Shown piece by piece: positions 50,001-61,900 of a stretch of 64,000 nt of DNA; position 1 is the first letter of the stretch; every line of letters starts with the position of its first letter. This DNA is from Rhytidiadelphus loreus. Lineage: Eukaryota; Streptophyta; Bryopsida; Hypnales; Hylocomiaceae. Both the position numbers and the translations under genes were made by a program. The notes beneath the pieces are model-generated. The model ran no database searches. It saw only the letters and a program-made list of their open reading frames with translations, and was not told the origin of the DNA. The stretch spans positions 5,833,001 to 5,897,000 of the forward strand of contig OX344765.1 of assembly GCA_947034895.1 (NCBI GenBank). The letters run 5' to 3'.

Positions 50001-50511
50001 ATAACGCCTGAATCGGCGTTTTCCCCATAATTCTCCTTTTCCTAAGCATCATTTCCACCCCAACCGATTTCCGACTTTCTCTCTCCCCTTGTCGAATCGG
50101 CGATCCAGGCAACGAATGCTGGCCAACGCTCGATCCATTCCCCTCACGCACACTCCACCCCGCGGGCTTCAATTGCGCACCATCAAACCCTGACGATGAC
50201 GAAGGTGAAATCGAAACTGACGAACCTGATGGCACGGCTTGCGACGGCGAATTGCGCGAGGGTTCGGAAGCTTTGGACGAGTTTGTAGCAGAAGAGGCGG
50301 GATCGGACAATGTGAAGAGGAGGAGATGGCCATTGTCCGTGCCCAGGTACACAAGTAGCGATCCGGTAGTTGACAGACGCGCAACTGCCAGAGCCTGGAT
50401 GCTGCACGAAGGGATGGGCAAGCCTCGCAGCGGAGTCGCGTCCAGCGCCACGCGCACGGCGTCGCGCCCGATACCCCCGATCGGGAGCGGCTCCTCCGCC
50501 GCGAGCTCCAT
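44048..50511 (-). CDS. VPS3: VPS3 / TGF-beta receptor-associated protein 1 homologue (CORVET subunit), 14 exons
   Basis: VPS3 is a subunit of the endosomal CORVET tethering complex that acts in vacuolar trafficking. Exons: 50511-49108, 48790-48509, 48255-48053, 47934-47793, 47409-47194, 46973-46901, 46728-46680, 46488-46182, 45918-45863, 45577-45509, 45154-45043, 44868-44779, 44662-44492 and 44158-44048. Every junction keeps phase and the total is 1,094 residues. The large first exon holds the N-terminal CNH-like beta-propeller (SIQALAVARLSTTGSLLVYL, VLTMVWVEKTIMVGTQDEYL) with a Ser-rich insertion. Middle exons are helical repeats (ALLYETKGILPLAVQVWQTL, YCAKLGRPEVYLQLLDMYL). The C-terminus has ISRMLRARVHRHREGQ and a Cys-rich motif (CGRCHARIGTKLFVLYPDN). 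The order matches the plant VPS3 protein as I remember it, rather than VPS39. The ATG at 50511 is the first in frame. Confidence 0.92.
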
Positions 50512-50560
50512 CGCAAGGGACCAACGTCCGCAAGCGCGAGCTCGCGAGCTCGCAAGCTTC

Positions 50561-50568
50561 AAACCCTA
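50561..50568 (-). promoter_or_regulatory. Telo-box upstream of VPS3
   Basis: AAACCCTA on the plus strand (TAGGGTTT towards the gene) lies 50 bases upstream of the VPS3 ATG. It resembles the telo-boxes near EBP2 and the F-box gene. Function is inferred. Confidence 0.4.
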
Positions 50569-50879
50569 ATAACGAAGGTGCGTCCTGTGAGACCAGCCAT
50601 CGTCTTCAGTAGAGGTCCTGCTGAAGCATCTCAAGACCCCTTTTGGCAAGACTTCCTCGTCGTGGGTGAGCTTTTTTGTTCGTGTTCTCCTGTTTCTTCA
50701 AATTCTGAAGTGTCCTCGGCGTGGCGACCACGACACAAAAGAAGTGCACCAAACATAAGAGAGGAACTCCAACCATGATTAACTTAGGAATGCTAGAAAT
50801 GGTTCAAGTATATGAAGAGTCTTATTCATTTGAGGTCACACAATTGTCTTCGTAAAGACAATGTGATGGACTCTTGAAC

Positions 50880-51040
50880 TAAGGTAACTCAATCTTTGGC
50901 ATGCCAAGTTTAGAACAGCCTAATGCAAGCCTAAGAAATTCTTCATATATACGTGTGTCTTGTGAAACGTACTTCACAAAAAGAATTTGGCCTACATTAG
51001 GCTGTTCCAAACTTGGTCTATCATAGGTTGAGTTATCTTA
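50880..51040. mobile_element. TAAGGTAA-type MITE, copy 3 (161 bp)
   Basis: Left end TAAGGTAACTCAATC; the complemented right end is TAAGATAACTCAACC. The inversion continues through CCAAGTTTAGAACAGCCTAATG and its mirror, for about 60-base arms. The ends resemble the elements at 17984 and 18814. There is no coding capacity. Confidence 0.65.
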
Positions 51041-51044
51041 TGTA

Positions 51045-51980
51045 CTTTCTTTAAAAGCCAGATTTTATGTTCAAGTGTTTCGATTACTATTTTGATTAAA
51101 AATTTGAAGTTTTGTAGGAAGAAATGGTGGTGGCGAATTTGAATGTGAAAGTGGATTCAACAAACAACCATGAGATTTGCAAAAGTCAATAATGCCTTCA
51201 CCAACATTGTCGATCAAAATTGTAGAAGTTCACTTCTATGTGAGGAAGGGGGGTTTCAGAGGAGAATTTATAAAAGAATAGGATTGGCTTATAGTTGAAA
51301 TGTTCACTTGATGAAGAGATCATCTTTTTTATTTTTATTCTTTTATGTGATTAATGAAAAGTAATTGGTGAATTCCAAGTGCCATTGCGTGATATTGTGT
51401 GTACTATTAATGTGAGATTTTACAAACAAAAACATTGCATGAATATGAATTTTTATTTATTAATGAATTTATAAAATAAAAATATATATCAAAAAACACA
51501 ATTTTCAAAATTTTAAGTAGATAGACCAATCTATAGTTGAACACTCACTGTACTATGAGAGGAGTTGTAAGAATCATTTGCATCCTAAGGTTTAAATCTT
51601 ACTCTCTAGAAACCATCATTAAAAATGTTTGCCAAAATCTATCAAGTTCTTCCATGGGGACTCTCCAATTTTGGTATAAAGTGTCTATAATCTTTGCCCA
51701 CCAAACTTTTCCCACATCCAAAACTACAAGCTTCCACATACAATCATCTATAAACAATTTGTTATTTTTTACTATTAATTGATTCAAACCACGTAGTAGA
51801 TTGTTACTTCTAAGGAAGGTGGTGGTTTAGGGAATGCGGGGATTAATATTTAATTAGTCCAATGTAGAATAGAAGGAATTACGAATTGTAGGCAATATAC
51901 GTAATTATGTGGTAGCGGAGTATATTTTATTTTGAAAATGGAGTATTTGGATTTGTAGATGTATGGGGCTAGAAGAAGCA
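51045..51980. other. Intergenic AT-rich DNA
   Basis: No supported gene. Open frames at 51537-51787 on both strands overlap each other and show no domain. Confidence 0.4.
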
Positions 51981-52266
51981 TTAGATGTTATATGAGGCCT
52001 CCGAGAAATTGTCTGACTATGGTTCCCCATGCTGTGAACCATGGCTGGACAATCAGGTTATTTAATAATAAAAATAAAAATAATAAAATATTTAAAAATT
52101 ATTATTATTATTTAAAATATTAAAAAAATTATTAAAAAATAATTTTTTATGTAGTCCAACATGGCAGTTTCTCCGCCAAGTTGGATTGTTGGTTTTGCGA
52201 CGTTCCCATAGTCCGAGAACGTTGGGGAATTCACAATCTTTCAATGGGCTGAAAAAATATGTAATG
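51981..52266 (-). mobile_element. CATTA...TAATG MITE, copy 2 (286 bp)
   Basis: An inverse-orientation relative of 9628-9878 and 57180-57436. It has CATTAGATG/TAATG termini, the GGTTCCCCATGCTGTGAACC near-palindrome and the CGTTCTCGGAC-type block on the complement. Its AT-rich middle differs in length between copies. Confidence 0.7.
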
Positions 52267-52269
52267 TGT

Positions 52270-53355
52270 TTTCTAACAATCCATATACTATCCTTATGTT
52301 AAGATAGGAGAATGACTTGAACAAATTTTACAAAGTTAGAAATCAAACACACTTTTTACTACTGAAATTAGTAGGTGCTAGATACAAGAATGGTTAAGTG
52401 ACCTAGTAAATCCTACAAATGAAGTTATATCATCTCAATAGCTATCAAAACTTGAAGTGGTATTAACATTTACTATTGGATGACAATGTGATCAAAGGTA
52501 TGTGCTCATGTGACAACTATTAGGAATTCAAAGACTATAATAATGGTGATTGGTACAAAGAGCTTCATTTGTGGACACTAACAGATCTCTCGATTGTAGT
52601 TGGTGGCAAGTTTGACAAAGAATAAAACCATTTGTCAGTTTAACCTTTCACCTTCATCAATAAGTGCACTACAAGATCACCAATAACTTTTGTAGAGGTT
52701 TCAATCTTTTAAATTGTCAAGATTTCAATTGGTTAAAAGGGATTTTAGAAATTGTGGTAACTTGGAAGCCCGATAACCAAAAGAATTAACATGGATAGTT
52801 GGATACAAGGTGAAGTAGCAATGTAAGTGTTCTAATAAATGGGTGCCAACTTTGCAACATGAAAAGTTACTCAATGAATAATGTTGCAAGTTGGTAACAC
52901 CATTAATGTAAAAACAATCATTGATAATTATTCACATTAAGAAACTTAAACTAAATTTTTTATACTTCATTATAATGTCAAGTGAGCTCATACCCCAATA
53001 ATATTCAATCAACTCCATTAAAAAGAAGTAAGTCATTTATCTACTCTCACATCCACTTCTACCATGCCCTACTATCAAGATTAGTAAAAACTAAACAACA
53101 AAACAAAAGTTGAAATCTTTTGGAAATTATTTTGAGATGAGGCTAAATAAATTACTTTTTTCAATTTTAATTAATTATTTTGTATGAAATGGTTGGGTAT
53201 TGTACATATATTGTGTCATACTAAATAGAAAAATAATATGGATTTTATATTATGATTTTAAATAATCAAATGCCAATTTGCACTATGCACAAAGGAATTG
53301 GAATCACTTAAATTGGGGTATCTAATGGAGAAAAAGCACTACTTACAAAGGATGA
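52270..53355. other. AT-rich intergenic DNA
   Basis: No gene or transposon end recognised in about 1.1 kb. Confidence 0.4.
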
Positions 53356-53357
53356 GT

Positions 53358-54660
53358 TTAAACCTATAAAGTTCCATGATTATGTCTCGGGGGGGTCACT
53401 TAGAGTGTCCATTTGAAACCACATGCGAACAAAACTTTGGACCCCCTATATATTTTTTGAATTCTTAATAAAACAAAATAAGAAAAATATGAATAGATTT
53501 TTCTACTTTGAGTTTATGTTTTGAATTATTGATATTTTTATTTGTTCATAATAATTAGTTACAAAATTTTGAAGTAAAAAGATACACTGTAGAACTGAAA
53601 AATAACTTTCACACCCCTATATTATATAAGAAAAAATTGTCTAAAAAATGAACAAAAAATTCTTAAAAGTAACTCTCTATTGAAAGCTCATTTTGAGTTG
53701 AATATTTATTCAATGGTCATCTAAATGTGTTCTCTATAATTATTTGAGTTGAAAAACATGCCATTTTAGTTCATTTTCAACCTCCTCTAGAAATCATTTC
53801 ATATTTGATTTGAGATGGAAAGTTTGGCAATAGAAATCTATAGTCATTATTAAACAATGGTCAAAATTTTAGATTGAAATTATAGTTTATTAGAAACCAC
53901 TTGTTCGCATGTGGTTTGTTGTAGTACAACTAAGTGCACCCCCCGAGGATTATGTTTTACCAAAAAACACTCACAAATTGCCACTTCTATTGCAAAAATC
54001 TAAATGTGAAAAACTAGGGGGGTTTGCACATTCAAATATAGGATCTTGCACTAGATTAGTATGAAAGTGTGTTGAAAAAAATTGGAAGAAAATTTGGCCA
54101 TGTAGATTGCAAGATATTAGCATTCAAAGTAAAAAAGATACATTTTGTTTCCTCCTTTCAATACTAGTTTATAAGGTTTTGAATACTTTGAACTTGGAAT
54201 TTGTACTACATAATTTTAAATTAAAAATTAAGGAGATTTTCTTTTTAAAACTACTTGATTTACATTCTTTGAAAAATTGTGAAGAAGATGGAGGTACAAG
54301 ATAGGAAAAAAAATCACTAATAAATTTAAGTTGATATTTTGACACATCAATCCTAAAGGTGAGATTGTTGAAGCTATAAGGTTTAAAAAATAGATGAAAA
54401 TAGTTTCTATGAGAAGGTATTTTTTTTTAAATTAGATTTATTTTTTGTGTCTTTTTTTGTTGCCCATGCTTTGCTACTTTAACTTGGGTAGCAATTTTTT
54501 TGCTCATGGAGCACCAATTGAAATAAAAATTATATATTTATTAACACAATTTGTTTTCATATTTTTTTAATAATGTTCAAAAAATAATGTCAAAAATTGG
54601 GTTGTAGTTACCTTCTCCAACTTTTATTTATCCCTCACAAGAACAAGGACTCTTTAGTCC
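53358..54660 (-). mobile_element. TTAA-type transposon, copy 4, interrupted by a hAT-like MITE
   Basis: Begins TTAAACCTATAAAGTTCC. After the insertion at 53386-53947 it continues with ATGTTTTACCAAAAAACACTC, TAGGATCTTGCACTAG and GTAGATTGCAAGATATTAGC, the same order as in the element at 28771. The right end near 54660 (GGACTCTTTAGTCC) is eroded and lacks a clear TTAA. The overlapping short frames are not genes. Confidence 0.6.
53386..53947. mobile_element. hAT-like MITE (562 bp) with exact 8-bp target duplication
   Basis: Flanked on both sides by GATTATGT (53378-53385 and 53948-53955). The left terminus CTCGGGGGGGTCACTTAG and the complemented right terminus CTCGGGGGGTGCACTTAG match, and AAACCACATGCGAAC recurs in both arms about 25 bases further in. 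No transposase frame. Relative of 32989-33475 in inverse orientation. The 8-bp duplication suits the hAT superfamily, though these ends are not the commonest hAT type. Confidence 0.78.
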
Positions 54661-54960
54661 TAGAGAACCAAATATTCAAATTTTAAACAATTGATAAATG
54701 AAAAAACTACCAAACACATGAATTTGAAATATGTATTTTTCATTTGTCCAAATGTTGGAAAATTCTTGTATTAATTCTCTCACATTTGTAGAGTACAAAT
54801 CTTCAAAACATTTCATAATAAATATTTTATAGGTCATAGGTACAAGTATGGTTGACCTCAAAAAATGGCTTTTCAAGTTCAAAAATGGCTTTTGAAAACA
54901 ACTCAACCCTTAAAATTTTGAGTGACTCCAAATGGGTTAATTTATTTTTTAGGGCTTAGG
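54660..54960 (-). repeat. Dispersed AT-rich repeat, fourth copy (inverse)
   Basis: On the complement it shares the CATTTGT/ATAAATG, TTGTAGAGTACAAATCTTC and TTGACCTC blocks with 8840-9460 and 35980-36250. A 76-codon open frame over it is not a gene. Confidence 0.35.
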
Positions 54961-56208
54961 AATGTAAAGGGTCACTTGAACTTGGGCTCATTCTCAAGAA
55001 AATCAAGTTAGCTATCAGTGGTGCATTCAAATTTAGAAGAAGATTTACTAATGAATTTACAAAAATTTACAAAGCATAGGTGGTCTAAAGGTTGTAGCAA
55101 AGAATCATCAAATGGGGAACCTTGGCCAATGTGTTAGTAAGTCTGGCCTAGCCTTTGAGATGGAAGAGAGGTAGTTGGAGACTTTTGGTGTGCTTTCATG
55201 AGCAATGTCTGGCAAGGCTTGGAATTCTGTTCATGGCCTTTTTTTCAATGAACTTCCCAAATTAAAAGAGGATTAAAAATGGAGTGGCACTACCCTCTTT
55301 TTTCTTTTAACTCTACCAAGTCTATAGGTACAAACAAACTATTGGAATTTACATCTTGCACTCGTATATGTGCTGTTTTTCAAAAAATAAATCCTAGTGT
55401 GTGTCTTTCCTTGTGTTCTTTCACTCTAATACAATCAATCTTGAATTTTGTCTTCATATTTGTGATAAATCTTTCATTGTCTCATAATTTCTGAAATTTA
55501 ACAATGAAGCAGTCACTACTACAAGACCATTTTTTTACTCATTTTTTGGTCTTAAAATTATAAGACTTGTTTCCATGTATGTAGAACTTGGTTGTCTTGA
55601 GAACGAGCATAGGATGCTAACTTTCTAAAAATGTTATGTGTCCCAAAGAGCCACTTAGAGTACAATTTCAACTATGCCAAATTAAAACACTAATTTCTTT
55701 GAAGTATCCTTCACTTTTATATTATAATCTTTCAATCTATGACTTGGATTGAAACCAAACTTTGTAGAGATGATAAAGACTTGCTTTTCTACAAGATCAT
55801 GCGGTTAATTTTGCTTAAAAATGACTCATCTTACTCTCAACTTCAATTCTTTGTAATTTACAAAACCAAGATCGAAAATGGCTTAAAATTTGAAGAACTA
55901 AACAAATAGGTAAACTAAAAATCTTAAAAAATCACCATAATTAAAACTCAATATTCTGAACTTAAAGAAAACTAATCTTGTGAAGATTACAAATATTCAA
56001 TCTACAATATATTTTAAAAGCAATTTGATTTTTTCTTGTTTCAAATATTATTGAAAACTATTAGTTATATAACTATTAGTAATATATGAATGTAATCTAT
56101 TGTTATATTTTCCAACTTGTGTTCAAAAGCTATTGTTAAGTTATTTTTCCATATTGAATTTTACAGTATATTTCCAAAATTTGGGAAATTTAGACTACCC
56201 CTTGGTCC

Positions 56209-57103
56209 TTAACCCCGCAAGGTCCAACAACTTTTTGACAATGAAGGTTTTCAATGAATTGTCCCACTTTGATATTTTTTTCCACATGGATGTGCTTGAA
56301 ATTTTTAATTTTAATTGTACAAAAGTAAAGACTAATTTGTCTAGCATGCATGGAATTAATTGTGGAAAATTTTAGATTATAACAATTTTGGATGATCAAC
56401 TTTATAGGCAAAAAACAGAGCTTTAGGGAAAGAAGAACTATAAGAAGATGAATAATGCTTTTTACCCCTCCAAAAAAGATTGTATTAGAATCTACAACAA
56501 ATTTCGTGTTTTTTAATTTTAAAAACTTAGAAATAAAAAACTCTCTCAAATTTGTGCACATTTTCAAATAGAAAGTCAAAACTAACCAAATTGGATCCTA
56601 CAAAATTTAAAAAATTTATATATGTGTCAATTTCTTGAAATTTAACAATCATTATTATTAGCATATTTTTTGGAACATCTTCAAAAAGTTTGGAATCATT
56701 TTATTTATTTTGTATTCTTAATTATATCACATTGAACCTTGTATTTTCAAATTTTCTAAAAATAAAGATTTGAAAGAAAAAAATCCTCAAACCTAATTTG
56801 TTTGGTTAGAGTAAAGACTAGAAATGTCCAAGAATTTTTTTTTCCATCCCTACTATTCCTTTCATTAGAAAACATTATATTGCTCTTTCTTTTTATATTT
56901 TATTAAACTACATTTTCAAATAAAAAATTTAAATACTTCTCACATTCAAATTTTGAAAATGAGGAAATGCAATAAGTATGTAAAGTTGTTGCTCTACAAG
57001 ATCCTAGTTTACAAAATATTGAGATTTGTTCCACCCAACCAATCATTTGTCATTGAAAACTTGAAGAGGATACATTTTGTGATGTTGGTCCTTGAAAAGT
57101 TAA
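56209..57103 (+). mobile_element. TTAA-flanked transposon, copy 5 (~895 bp, diverged)
   Basis: TTAACCCCGCAAGGTCCAAC (TTAA 56209-56212) at the left and GGTCCTTGAAAAGTTAA (TTAA 57100-57103) at the right. Length and a CTCTACAAGATCCTAG block near 56992 fit the family at 7057 and 28771. Overlapping open frames of 91-129 codons are low-complexity and are attributed to the element. Confidence 0.5.
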
Positions 57104-57179
57104 GGTCAATGGTACTACCTATATTATATGCCACACCAGATTTGAAAAAACAATTTCATTGTTATAATAACAAGTCAAG

Positions 57180-57436
57180 CATTACAAGATTTTTCAAGCC
57201 ATTGAGAGAGTACGAGTTCCTTGATGTTCCCGGACTGTGGGAACATTACAAAAGTAGCAATTTGACGTGGCACAGAGACTACCAAATACTTTAAAAAATA
57301 TTTTAAAAAATAAAATATTTATAAAAAATAAAAAATAAAAAATATATTATTAAGTAATCTGACTATCCGACCATGGTTCATAGCATTGGGAACCATGGCC
57401 AGACAATCTCTCGAAGGCCTTATATTTCCCCTAATG
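57180..57436 (+). mobile_element. CATTA...TAATG MITE, copy 3 (257 bp)
   Basis: Left CATTACAAGATTTTTCAAGC, right TATTTCCCCTAATG. It contains TTCCCGGACTGTGGGAAC and CCATGGTTCATAGCATTGGG blocks shared with the copies at 9628 and 51981. It starts about 77 bases right of the TTAA element above. Confidence 0.7.
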
Positions 57437-57606
57437 TAACTTTCTTTAATTATATGTATCCTTGCAATTAGGCTATATGTATGGTACCTATATTGGGATT
57501 TTTCAAATGTTTTGTTGTAATATACGATTAGAGCATTTGCAATAGTACAAGAAAAATCATGGCATTTTCATCTTTGGAATGAAAAAAATGCACATGCAAT
57601 AAATGC

Positions 57607-57840
57607 TTAATCCTTAAACATTGACACGGATGTTTGGCATATGATTGATGACAGGGAATCCTTCTGATAGGATAGAGGTGCTACTCTTCGTCCTCTTAAT
57701 TTTGTTGTGAAAAAGGGGAGATCTTCTATAGTAGTTTGACTTCCAATAAGTACTTCTGCTACTTCTTAAGCCTATGATTCACATGGTAATGAAAAGGGAT
57801 GATTTCCAAGGTCACCCATTCATCTTTTAACCTTGGAACA
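57607..57840 (-). mobile_element. Short TTAA-type MITE, copy 3 (inverse)
   Basis: TTAA at 57607-57610 and 57837-57840. In inverse orientation it shares GATTTCCAAGGTCACCC and TAGTTTGACTTCCAATAAG with the copies at 13105 and 13621. It abuts the next copy and shares the TTAA between them. Confidence 0.6.
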
Positions 57841-58055
57841 ACGCGGGGGTGACCCTGGAAATCATGCATTGTGTAACTGTGAGAGTCATTGGAATTTAAA
57901 AATCCAAAAATACTCATTGGAAGTCAAGCTACTATAGATGTTCTCCACTTTCCATGAAAAATTCCAAGGTTGAATAGTTGTAGTTCTATCTTACACTAAA
58001 GAATTCCTTGTCATTCAGCAGACACTTATTGTCCATGGCGTCCTTCTAGGGTTAA
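57837..58055 (+). mobile_element. Short TTAA-type MITE, copy 4
   Basis: Starts TTAACCTTGGAACAACGCGG at the TTAA it shares with its inverted neighbour and ends TTCTAGGGTTAA (TTAA 58052-58055). It shares GGTGACCCTGGAAATCAT, CATTGGAAGTCAAGCTA and GGTTGAATAGTTG with the family. Confidence 0.6.
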
Positions 58056-58932
58056 TGGTTAAACCTATTTTGAAATACTTTGTATCCCATCAATTTTCAT
58101 TGGAGTTGACAATTCCTCCATATACTTGTTTCTCTTTTACAATTAGCAAGTTTGTTATAATAAATAACAACTTTATTTTTCACTTTTGCACACTAGGAGA
58201 TTTGCAATCAGTTAAAAATCAGCGTGGTTGAAAATAAGTGCAGTGAGTTGCATGGGTGGGGTAAACAAGTGGGCACCGCCATTTCCAAAACCAAAATTCC
58301 AAGTGTTGATGAATGTGGCAATAAAGACAGGTATTCCACATGTTCCAGAGAATCCAAAAATGAACAATCAGCCACAGAAAAACTAAAAATGAGCAATCAA
58401 ACCGCAGAGAAAATAAGACTGTAGTACAGCATCATTTTTTGGATGCTCTACTTAGAATCAATACGAATATTCAATCAATTTGTCAATTGGAGAAAAAATT
58501 ACATTTTTGGCTTAATCATCGCTATGAACTAAACTACCCAAAGAAAAAATAGGTGACAACGTGATATCACAGTGGAGAAAATGACACTCACAAAGGAGAA
58601 AAACGCTGGACGTTTAAAGTGACCAGGGAAGCACAAATTCACGCCCAAAATCTTTACCAACTCCAACAAATTTGTTACAAGCAGAATCCTCTATCATCCA
58701 ACACTTTCGTCGCGTCATGTAAACACTCCGAAGCTTGTAAGTCTAATCAAGAGGAGCCTTCGTCCTATCAAAAGCAAATAGTACAGTATAATAAACGCTA
58801 CGAGCATCATCATGTACTCAGTTTCAATGGAAACCATCCGATGCTGTCGAAGCAAACAAACTCAGGTTGCCTTCGAACGAGGGACCGGCTACGACTCCCG
58901 AAAAAATGGACATCGACTGTTTCGATCAACGT

Positions 58933-61900
58933 TTACCGCTTTTGAAAGTTGAGGAACTTGATGGCGTAAATGAAAATGATAGCGAAGAGCACCATCCAAA
59001 AGAAGATCATGGGACCGACCACAGGCAGAAAGCTGTGCTCGAATCCAAAAGTCTGCTTGAGATACTCCTTCACGGTGATTACCTTCGACTCGTCGCCGAC
59101 AATGGATACTAGAGTTGTGATGTCGCCGAATTGCGAGGCGATGAGTCCATACACCGTCCATGCTAATGGGCAGGCCCAGTAATACCATATCCACCACGGG
59201 GGAATCGCCTGCAAGTAGCAACAAGGCATCAGACATGTGTCCATTACAAAAGAAATTTTGCAGTCATTTTGAGACTCGTCCCTCTATTCAAAATGGTACA
59301 ACCCTGAGAGAACTTTTGGTTCTACGGTGATGATTAAGGTGTAAGAATTCTCCTTTAATTCAACAGGTCTCTTCACTTCAACTCGCTCGTACCTGTTTAC
59401 TGACGAAGGGTCAACACACCCCTCTTCGAACTTAAAACGATAACTCTACTATGCGACAAAGAATACTTTGCTAAAACAGATTTTAAAACTTGAAGGGAGT
59501 CTTTGGAAATGAATGGTTAACGACTTGGCAAGTGAGTGGAACTCAGGTACAATTTATTAGGTTTAGTAGGTTTCAAATTTGTTAATTTTCGTTGAACTGA
59601 AAACTCTACAGTTCAAAAAACTCCGTTGAACTCCAATGACTGTGAAATAGACTAACACAGCCATGAGAGACACGAAGAACAAAGCGTAGTAGACAGGGTT
59701 CCGAGAGCTTACAGGTCGCGGAATCAGAAATCCGGAGTAGAGGTTGAAGAGCGTGGAGAAGAAGGCACTGACAATCGAGGCCAAGATGACATTGGGCGTG
59801 ATGGCCACCATCATCATGCCGTAGTACGTGAACTGCAGCAAGCTGATGACGGTGATGTAGTAGAACCAGAAGAACTTGGCAGCCGTCCATTCAAACCCCA
59901 ACATGGAGTAAATGATGAGGCAGTACATGGTCGCTTGCACAAAGACATAGGGCACTTCAATCAACACCTGCGAGAGCGCGTAGGGGATGGACGAGTACAA
60001 GCCCGCCGCCTTCTCTCGGTAGTACACCGAACGCTCAACGCTCACCATCGTCTGCACTGTGCTCGCATTGTTAAAACAGATGAAGAGTGTCGAACCGTAG
60101 AGGGCTCCCAGTGTGATCACCAAGTCCGTCGACCTACCTCTGCAAAATCAATGGAGTTTTACCCCGGGTTAGGCTTCAAGAGGTCAGTAAACTTCAATTC
60201 TGTGAAATTGGCAGAGCGCCTAAATTGTGACACTCAACTGCAAAAAGCACAAAAAAATAAGAGCGGTTTAGACTTTAAGTTTTAATTAGAATAGTGTCCA
60301 TGTCGTCCAATGTAAAGAAGTTGATGTAAGGAGTAGTACAGAGAATCCGAACAAAACGGAAGGCAACAAGATCCTCTCTGAAGTATAGAAGACTTTAGTA
60401 TAATCATAAAACCTAAGGTCAATACATCAATCTTTAATAGACCCTTCTTCTAATCTTTTGATTAGACATTGATGGGACACTTTGCACAGCTTAGCAACCA
60501 TTCCAGCTTCATCATCCACCTCACTTGCGCCACTCCATAGGGTCTGTGATTTAAGAGGGTCTTGAAGAGCACTCTAACCCCGAAATTATGGGAGTTCAAT
60601 TACAAACAGTCTTGAAAGCATCGAGTATGAAAGCCCCTATAGTATGCTGGGTTTTCTCCTCCAGGTCCTCAATATTACAAAATACCTGTGAAAGATGTGC
60701 ACTGAGCAATAAAGAGCCATTCGAATCAGGAAGATGAGTGAGTAGATGAGTGATTGGGCTTACGTTTTTGTCCCGACTTGCCAGAAGATACTGCCACAGA
60801 TGAGTCCAGTGAAAAAAGTGAAGGCGAAGCGGACGAGATTGTAATCAGGGCTACGCCAGAACGTCAGATTCTGCTTCCAAATAATGGTCATGAGCTGCTG
60901 CAGAAAGTTGAGAGGATAGTCTGTAGGGAATGCCACGTCCTTCGTTCCGGGAGGGGGCACACTCAATTCCTTCACGAGCTCCTTGTTGCGCCTGTACAGA
61001 GCCGACTGCGCGTAGTATTCTCCGAAATCCATGTTCAACTCGAGCTCCATGTCTTGTCCAGTCACTTCCAGCATCCACGTCGCTGGGTTGTATTCCTCGG
61101 GGATCTTGGGAACACCTGGCACTGACTCGAAATACTCCACCAGATGCTTCGACTGGTGACCCAGTTCACCTGCGTAGATCGTCTGTCCTCCTCGTTTCAA
61201 CAGCAGGAGCTGCACAACAACAGACAACGTTAAAATTGTGCGGAAATCAAAGTCCAATTCGTTGCACTGAATAAGAAGTCACCGGGCGCTCATTGATTGT
61301 AGGATAAGAGGCGCTTTGGAATCTGGTTTACGAAGGAGCTGTTGAAGCTTACCTCATCAAAAGCCTCAAAGATGTCAATGCTGGGTTGATGAATGGTGCA
61401 CACGACGGTTCGGCCGGTATCCACCGTGTTGCGAACACAACGCATCACAATGGCAGCTGCTCGGGCATCCAGACCACTCGTCGGCTCGTCCATGAAAATG
61501 ATGGACGGGTTCGCCACCAACTCCACGGCAATCGTCAACCGTTTCCTTTGCTCGGTTGACAATCCCGTGATGCCTGGCAGTCCTACCAACGCATTCTCCA
61601 GTGGCTTCAGTTCCACCAAGTCCAACACTTCTTCCACGAAAGCCTGAAAACATACAGACATTGCTCTCATCATCAGCCTCAAAGCTACAAAACCAATGCC
61701 TAAATTCAATTAGGAATAGGGACTGTCAAAGCTCGCAATTTCAGTCACGGAATCCAAGCCCACGCGATTCTCAGCCCCGGAACTCCAGTCTCGAAGCACA
61801 AGTCTTAAACCGACACCGGATCCCAAACAGTCATAGAAACTGATTGCATTGTGAAAAAGAAGAGACTGGTGGCTGCGAACTGACCATTTTCTGTTCATTG

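Noticed and set aside
58619..58945. 108-codon plus-strand frame
   Set aside because: Lies downstream of and partly antisense to the ABCG last exon; no domain, probably 3' untranslated sequence of that gene on the other strand.
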